NCBI RefSeq assembly: GCF_900091605.1
Contig: NZ_FMCQ01000003.1
Location: 1-64,000, forward strand
DNA from: Micromonospora tulbaghiae
GTDB lineage: Bacteria; Actinomycetota; Actinomycetes; Mycobacteriales; Micromonosporaceae
Reading direction: 5' to 3'
DNA: 64,000 bases
The translations under genes were made by a program, and so were the position numbers. Below the pieces are notes generated by a model. The model was not told the DNA's origin. It was given only the letters and a program-made list of their open reading frames with translations, and searched no databases. Of this stretch, positions 60,261 through 64,000 are shown one piece after another. Numbering within the stretch: position 1 is the first letter of the stretch; each line of letters starts with the position of its first letter.

Positions 60261-61607
60261 TCAGAGCCGGGACCACGCCTCGGTCAGCACCGCGCGCAGG
60301 ATCTGCTCGATCTCGTCGAAGTGCTGCTGGTCGGCGATCAGCGGCGGGGCGAGCTGCACCACCGGGTCGCCCCTGTCGTCGGCCCGGCAGTAGAGCCCGG
60401 CGTCGAACAGCGCGGTGGAGAGGAAGCCGCGCAGCAGCCGCTCCGACTCGGCCTCGTCGAACGTCTCCCGGGTCGTCTTGTCCTTGACCAGCTCGATGCC
60501 GTAGAAGTAGCCGTCGCCGCGTACGTCGCCGACGATCGGCAGGTCGTACAGCTTCTCCAGGGTGGACCGGAACGCGCCCTCGTTGGCCCGGACGTGCCCG
60601 ATCAGGTCCTCCCGGGCGAACACCTCCAGGTTGGCCAGTGCGACCGCGCAGGAGACCGGGTGGCCGCCGAACGTCACGCCGTGCGCGAACATGCCGGTCT
60701 CGGTGAGGAACGGCTCCATCAGCCGCTCGCTGGCGATCATCGCGCCGAGCGGGGCGTAGCCGGAGGTGATGCCCTTGGCGGTGGTGATGATGTCCGGCTG
60801 GTAGCCGTAGCGCACGGCGCCGAAGTACTCGCCGAGCCGGCCCCAGGAGCAGATCACCTCGTCGCTGACGAGCAGCACGTCGTACGCGTCGCAGATCTCG
60901 CGTACCCGCTCGAAGTAGCCGGGCGGCGGCGGGAAGCAGCCGCCGGAGTTCTGCACCGGCTCCAGGAAGACGGCGGCGACCGTCTCCGGCCCCTCCCGCT
61001 CGATCGCCCGCCCGATCTCCTCGGCGGCCCACCGGCCGAACGCCTCGGCGTCGTCGCCGTGCTCGGGGGCCCGGTAGAAGTTGGTGTTCGGCACCTTGAT
61101 GCCACCCGGCACCAGCGGCTCGAAGTCGGTCTTGATGCCCGGCAGGCCGGTGATCGACAGCGCGCCCATCGAGGTGCCGTGGTAGGCGATGTAGCGGCTG
61201 ACCACCTTGTGCTTGGTGGGCTTGCCGGTGCGCTTGAAGTAGGCCCGGGCCAGCTTCCATGCGGCCTCGACGGCCTCGGATCCACCGGTGGTGAAGAACA
61301 CCCGGTTCAGGTCGCCGGGCGTGAGCGTGGCGATCTTCTCGGCCAGCTCGACGGCCTTCGGGTGGGCGTACGACCAGAGCGGGAAGTAGGCCAGCTCGCC
61401 GGCCTGCTTGGCGGCGGCCTCGGCCAGCTCGGCGCGGCCGTGGCCGGCGTTGACGACGAACAGCCCGGCCAGCCCGTCCAGGTAGCGGCGGCCCTGTGCG
61501 TCCCAGACGTACGCGCCCTCGCCCCGGACGATTGTCGGAACCTCGCCGGCGGGGTAGCTCGCCATGCGGGTGAAGTGCATCCACAGGTGGTCGGTGGCGT
61601 TGGCCAT
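60261..61607 (-). CDS. Class III aminotransferase (putrescine/omega-amino acid type)
   Basis: A 448-residue fold-type I PLP enzyme. Landmarks are FFTTGGSEAVEAAWK, VSDEVICSWGR and the PLP lysine in TTAKGITSGYAPLGA. The subgroup includes putrescine-pyruvate aminotransferases (SpuC type) and other omega-transaminases. The ATG at 61607 gives the family N-terminus MANATDHLWMHF; a GTG at 61646 adds 13 residues. It heads a two-gene unit with the FAD oxidoreductase. The promoter region (61608-61755) contains the 11-mer CAACGGAATCC also found before the polyamine transporter. Confidence 0.88.
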   Translation of the reverse strand: MANATDHLWMHFTRMASYPAGEVPTIVRGEGAYVWDAQGRRYLDGLAGLFVVNAGHGRAELAEAAAKQAGELAYFPLWSYAHPKAVELAEKIATLTPGDLNRVFFTTGGSEAVEAAWKLARAYFKRTGKPTKHKVVSRYIAYHGTSMGALSITGLPGIKTDFEPLVPGGIKVPNTNFYRAPEHGDDAEAFGRWAAEEIGRAIEREGPETVAAVFLEPVQNSGGCFPPPPGYFERVREICDAYDVLLVSDEVICSWGRLGEYFGAVRYGYQPDIITTAKGITSGYAPLGAMIASERLMEPFLTETGMFAHGVTFGGHPVSCAVALANLEVFAREDLIGHVRANEGAFRSTLEKLYDLPIVGDVRGDGYFYGIELVKDKTTRETFDEAESERLLRGFLSTALFDAGLYCRADDRGDPVVQLAPPLIADQQHFDEIEQILRAVLTEAWSRL

Positions 61608-61741
61608 GTCAGCCCCATCGGGTCTCGGGCCGGTCAGGGGTGACACCGGCCGCTCTGCCCACGGTTATCCCACAGGCGGTGCCGATAAGGCAAGCGAACA
61701 AGCTTCACCGCGACGGATTCAGCGTCGTATCACTGCAGGGT

Positions 61742-61752
61742 CAACGGAATCC
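61742..61752. promoter_or_regulatory. CAACGGAATCC, candidate regulator site before the aminotransferase
   Basis: The same 11-mer occurs at 62352-62362 before the transporter. A GGATTC motif a few bases upstream forms an inverted pair with its GAATCC. Confidence 0.4.
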
Positions 61753-61755
61753 GCA

Positions 61756-62268
61756 TCAGGCGGTGCCCCAGCTGTAGGTCTGCTTGCGCAGCTTCAGGTA
61801 GACGAACGCCTCGGTGGAGAGCACCCCGGGCACGCCGCGCAGCTTCTGGAGGATCTCCAGCAGGTGCGCGTCGTTGCGGCAGACCACCTCGGCCAGCAGG
61901 TCGAACGAGCCGGCGGTGATCACCACGTAGTCGATCTCCTCGAACTCGGCCAGCCGGTCGGCGACCGGTTCCAGGTCGCCGTCGGTCCGCAGCCCGATCA
62001 TGGCCTGGCGGGGGAAGCCGAGCTGGAGCGGGTCGGTGACCGCGACGATCTGCATGACGCCCGCGTCGAGCAGTCGCTGCACCCGCTGGCGTACCGCTGC
62101 CTCGGAGAGCCCGACCGCCTTGCCGATGCTCGCGTACGGGCGGCGCCCGTCCTCCTGGAGCTGCTCGATGATCTGCTTGGCCACGTCGTCGAGCAGAGCG
62201 TGGTTGGACCCTTCACGCACGGTGACCCGGCGGGCGCCGTTGGAGTTCTCCTGGTGCCGGTTGACCAT
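61756..62268 (-). CDS. Lrp/AsnC-family transcriptional regulator
   Basis: A 170-residue regulator with an N-terminal winged helix (about 22-75, KQIIEQLQEDGRRPYASIGKA and SEAAVRQRVQRL) and a C-terminal RAM ligand-binding domain (about 90-160). The gene lies between the aminotransferase and the PotD gene and probably controls both in response to an amino acid or polyamine. GAGGAG precedes the ATG at 62268. Duplicate 11-mers (61742, 62352) are plausible target sites. Confidence 0.9.
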   Translation of the reverse strand: MVNRHQENSNGARRVTVREGSNHALLDDVAKQIIEQLQEDGRRPYASIGKAVGLSEAAVRQRVQRLLDAGVMQIVAVTDPLQLGFPRQAMIGLRTDGDLEPVADRLAEFEEIDYVVITAGSFDLLAEVVCRNDAHLLEILQKLRGVPGVLSTEAFVYLKLRKQTYSWGTA

Positions 62269-62344
62269 CGACGCTCCTCGTGTCCGATTCTCCGTGTTGA
62301 GCGTAGTGCCCCGCGCAGTCTGGCGTATTTCGTGGCGACTGGCT

Positions 62345-62362
62345 ATTCCGGCAACGGAATCC
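62345..62362. promoter_or_regulatory. Palindrome ATTCCG-GCAA-CGGAAT with shared 11-mer
   Basis: Arms 62345-62350 and 62355-62360 are perfect inverted copies with a 4-bp centre; the 11-mer CAACGGAATCC (62352-62362) matches 61742-61752. It lies in the divergent gap between the Lrp/AsnC gene and potD. Confidence 0.5.
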
Positions 62363-62473
62363 CTTGTGAGAGAGGTTTTCTCATGTCAGGATCAGTCGTC
62401 CATCGCCACTGACCCTCCCGCCGGCGCGCCGCCCCCGTCCCGCCGCCGACGATGCCCCCCAAGGAGTCGTCAC

Positions 62474-63658
62474 ATGCGTAGTCCCCTCCGGACCCTCACC
62501 CGGCGTGGTCTGCTCACCGGGACCGTCGGCTCGGCCGCGCTGCTCGCCACCGCGGGCACCCTGGCCGGCTGCGGAACCAAGGGCGCCCAGCAGACCGAAG
62601 CCGGCTGCAAGAGCGAGGATCTGTCCGCCACCGAGAAGAAGGTCGCCTTCTCGAACTGGCCGCAGTACATGGACACCGACGAGAAGGACGAGTCCAAGCG
62701 CCCCACGCTCGACGCGTTCGTCGCCGCCTCCGGCATCCAGGTGACGTACAGCGAGGACGTCAACGACAACAACGAGTTCTTCGGCAAGGTGCGCAACCAG
62801 CTCGCCGGCTGTCAGAGCACCGGCCGGGACATCATGGTGCTCACCGACTGGATGGCCGCCCGGGTGATCCGCCTCGGCTGGGTGCAGAAGCTGGACAAGT
62901 CGAAGATGCCCAACGTCGAGGCGAACCTGCTGCAGTCGCTGCGCGGGCGCTCCTTCGACGCCGAGACCCAGCTCGCCGTCCCGTGGCAGTCCGGGCTGGC
63001 CGGGCTCGCGTACAACGCGAAGGTCACCAAGGAGATCCGCACCGTCGACGAGCTGCTCACCCGCCCCGATCTCAAGGGCAAGGTGACTGTGCTGTCGGAG
63101 ATGCGCGACACCATCGGCCTGCTGCTCCAGTCGCTCGGCCACGACCCGGCCAAGTTCACCTCGGCCCAGTTCGACGACGCGCTGAACAAGCTCAAGAAGG
63201 CCGTGGACAGCAAGCAGATCCGGCGGTTCACCGGCAACGACTACGCGCCCGACCTGGCCAAGGGCGACATCGCCGCGTGCATCGGCTGGTCCGGCGACGT
63301 GGTCCAGCTCGGCTTCGACGACGAGAAGATCAAGTTCGTGGTGCCCGAGTCCGGCGTGATGCTCTGGTCGGACAACATGCTGGTGCCGAACAAGGCCACC
63401 CACAAGGCCAACGCCGAGGCGTTGATGAACCACTACTACGACCCGGCGGTGGCGGCGAAGCTGGCCGCGTACGTCAACTACATCTGCCCGGTGCAGGGTG
63501 CGCAGGCCGAGATGGAGAAGATCGACCCGGATCTGGCCACCAACCCGCTGATCTTCCCGGACGACGCGATGCTGTCGAAGGCCAAGGTCTTCATGGCGCT
63601 CGACGAAGCGCAGGAGAAGGAGTACGAGACCAAGTTCCAGCAGGTGATCGGCGCGTGA
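62474..63658 (+). CDS. potD: Polyamine ABC transporter substrate-binding lipoprotein
   Basis: A 394-residue periplasmic-binding protein of the PotD/PotF type. The N-terminus has a twin-arginine TRRGLLTG and a lipobox LAGC with Cys33, so it is a Tat-exported lipoprotein. The mature part has [28 protein letters not shown] and [13 protein letters not shown], as in spermidine/putrescine binders. AAGGAG lies 9 nt before the ATG. The TGA overlaps the GTG of potA. With the neighbouring aminotransferase and amine oxidase it suggests import and use of putrescine-like amines. Confidence 0.9.
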   Translation: MRSPLRTLTRRGLLTGTVGSAALLATAGTLAGCGTKGAQQTEAGCKSEDLSATEKKVAFSNWPQYMDTDEKDESKRPTLDAFVAASGIQVTYSEDVNDNNEFFGKVRNQLAGCQSTGRDIMVLTDWMAARVIRLGWVQKLDKSKMPNVEANLLQSLRGRSFDAETQLAVPWQSGLAGLAYNAKVTKEIRTVDELLTRPDLKGKVTVLSEMRDTIGLLLQSLGHDPAKFTSAQFDDALNKLKKAVDSKQIRRFTGNDYAPDLAKGDIAACIGWSGDVVQLGFDDEKIKFVVPESGVMLWSDNMLVPNKATHKANAEALMNHYYDPAVAAKLAAYVNYICPVQGAQAEMEKIDPDLATNPLIFPDDAMLSKAKVFMALDEAQEKEYETKFQQVIGA

Positions 63659-64000
63659 AGGGGCAGCAGACCCCGGCCGGCGACCTGCGACTGGTCGACC
63701 TCACCAAGCGGTTCGGCGTCTTCACCGCCGTCGACGACCTCACCCTCACCATCCCGCAGGGCTCGTTCTTCGCCCTCCTCGGCGCGTCCGGCTGCGGCAA
63801 GACCACCACGCTGCGGATGATCGCCGGGCTGGAGCAGCCCACGAGCGGACAGGTGCTGCTCGGCGAGCAGGACATCGCCGGGCTGCGGCCGTACAAGCGG
63901 CCGGTCAACACCGTGTTCCAGAGCTACGCGCTCTTCCCGCACCTGGACATCCACGAGAACGTGGCGTTCGGGCTGCGCCGCCGCGGCATCCGCAAGGTGA
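63655..64000 (+). CDS. potA: Polyamine ABC transporter ATP-binding protein, N-terminal part (cut by window edge)
   Basis: The first 115 codons of an ABC ATPase. Walker A is GASGCGKT at residues 43-50, and the Q-loop region [12 protein letters not shown] is intact; the sequence to the signature and Walker B lies beyond the window. GTG at 63655 overlaps the potD stop (GTGA), showing coupling. Permease genes presumably follow. Confidence 0.9.
   Translation, partial: MKGQQTPAGDLRLVDLTKRFGVFTAVDDLTLTIPQGSFFALLGASGCGKTTTLRMIAGLEQPTSGQVLLGEQDIAGLRPYKRPVNTVFQSYALFPHLDIHENVAFGLRRRGIRKV

Noticed and set aside
62383..62412. Nine-codon ORF (MSGSVVHRH) before potD
   Set aside because: GAGAGAGG lies before it, but there is no terminator or pairing element between it and potD; probably chance.

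Overview
The window looks like the chromosome of a high-GC, mycelial actinomycete, most likely Micromonosporaceae (Micromonospora-like). Evidence: very GC-rich third codon positions, many GTG starts, a mycothiol enzyme (Mca), coenzyme F420 biosynthesis (fbiA, fbiB, fbiC), a WhiB regulator next to DUF3499 and zincin-like genes, and a giant SCO7613-type membrane protein. The genus is inferred from gene content and could not be searched. Almost all of the window is ordinary chromosome; the only mobile DNA seen is the tail of an IS110-type transposase at the left edge. No rRNA, tRNA or CRISPR array was seen.

Layout. 1-5.7 kb: IS110 remnant, CYTH-CHAD protein, thiolase, two tandem SGNH hydrolases, YkvA-like protein. 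5.8-8.9 kb: cystathionine beta-synthase, then an opposite-strand unit of a putative 12-residue leader peptide, a strong intrinsic terminator, RNase Z and a GNAT acetyltransferase. 8.9-13.7 kb: a three-gene osmoprotectant operon for N-acetylglutaminylglutamine amide (amidotransferase, acetyltransferase/ATP-grasp synthetase, M42 peptidase). 13.9-24.5 kb: Phd/YefM-like protein, msrA, HIT protein, secreted beta-propeller, cystathionine gamma-synthase, amidase, DUF4328 protein, threonine dehydratase, greA, DUF4307 protein and mca. 24.7-31 kb: a membrane GGDEF-EAL c-di-GMP enzyme behind a coupled micro-ORF, a thioredoxin-domain YyaL protein and purK-purE. 31.1-31.4 kb: a noncoding gap with a 136-bp imperfect inverted-repeat element. 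31.4-42.8 kb: giant membrane protein, UDP-glucose dehydrogenase, acyl-CoA dehydrogenase, thioesterase, acetoacetyl-CoA synthetase.

42.8-58.8 kb resembles the conserved actinobacterial block around whiB: glycosyltransferase, mannose-1-phosphate guanylyltransferase, fbiA-fbiB, whiB, zincin-like protein and DUF3499, here with fbiC and a three-gene DUF4331 locus inside. 58.9-64 kb is a polyamine uptake and catabolism cluster: FAD amine oxidase, class III aminotransferase, Lrp/AsnC regulator, PotD-type lipoprotein and the start of potA.

Regulation. About fifteen genes carry a TANNNT hexamer 6-9 nt before the start codon and no Shine-Dalgarno, so they are probably transcribed leaderless; this also settles several start codons. 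Three convergent gene junctions carry members of one stem-loop repeat family. The best candidates for undescribed biology are the leader-peptide/terminator region before RNase Z, the 136-bp element at 31.2 kb, the palindromes before the Phd-like gene and whiB, the repeat shared by the polyamine promoters, and the divergent promoter pair whose two -10 boxes share the same TA.
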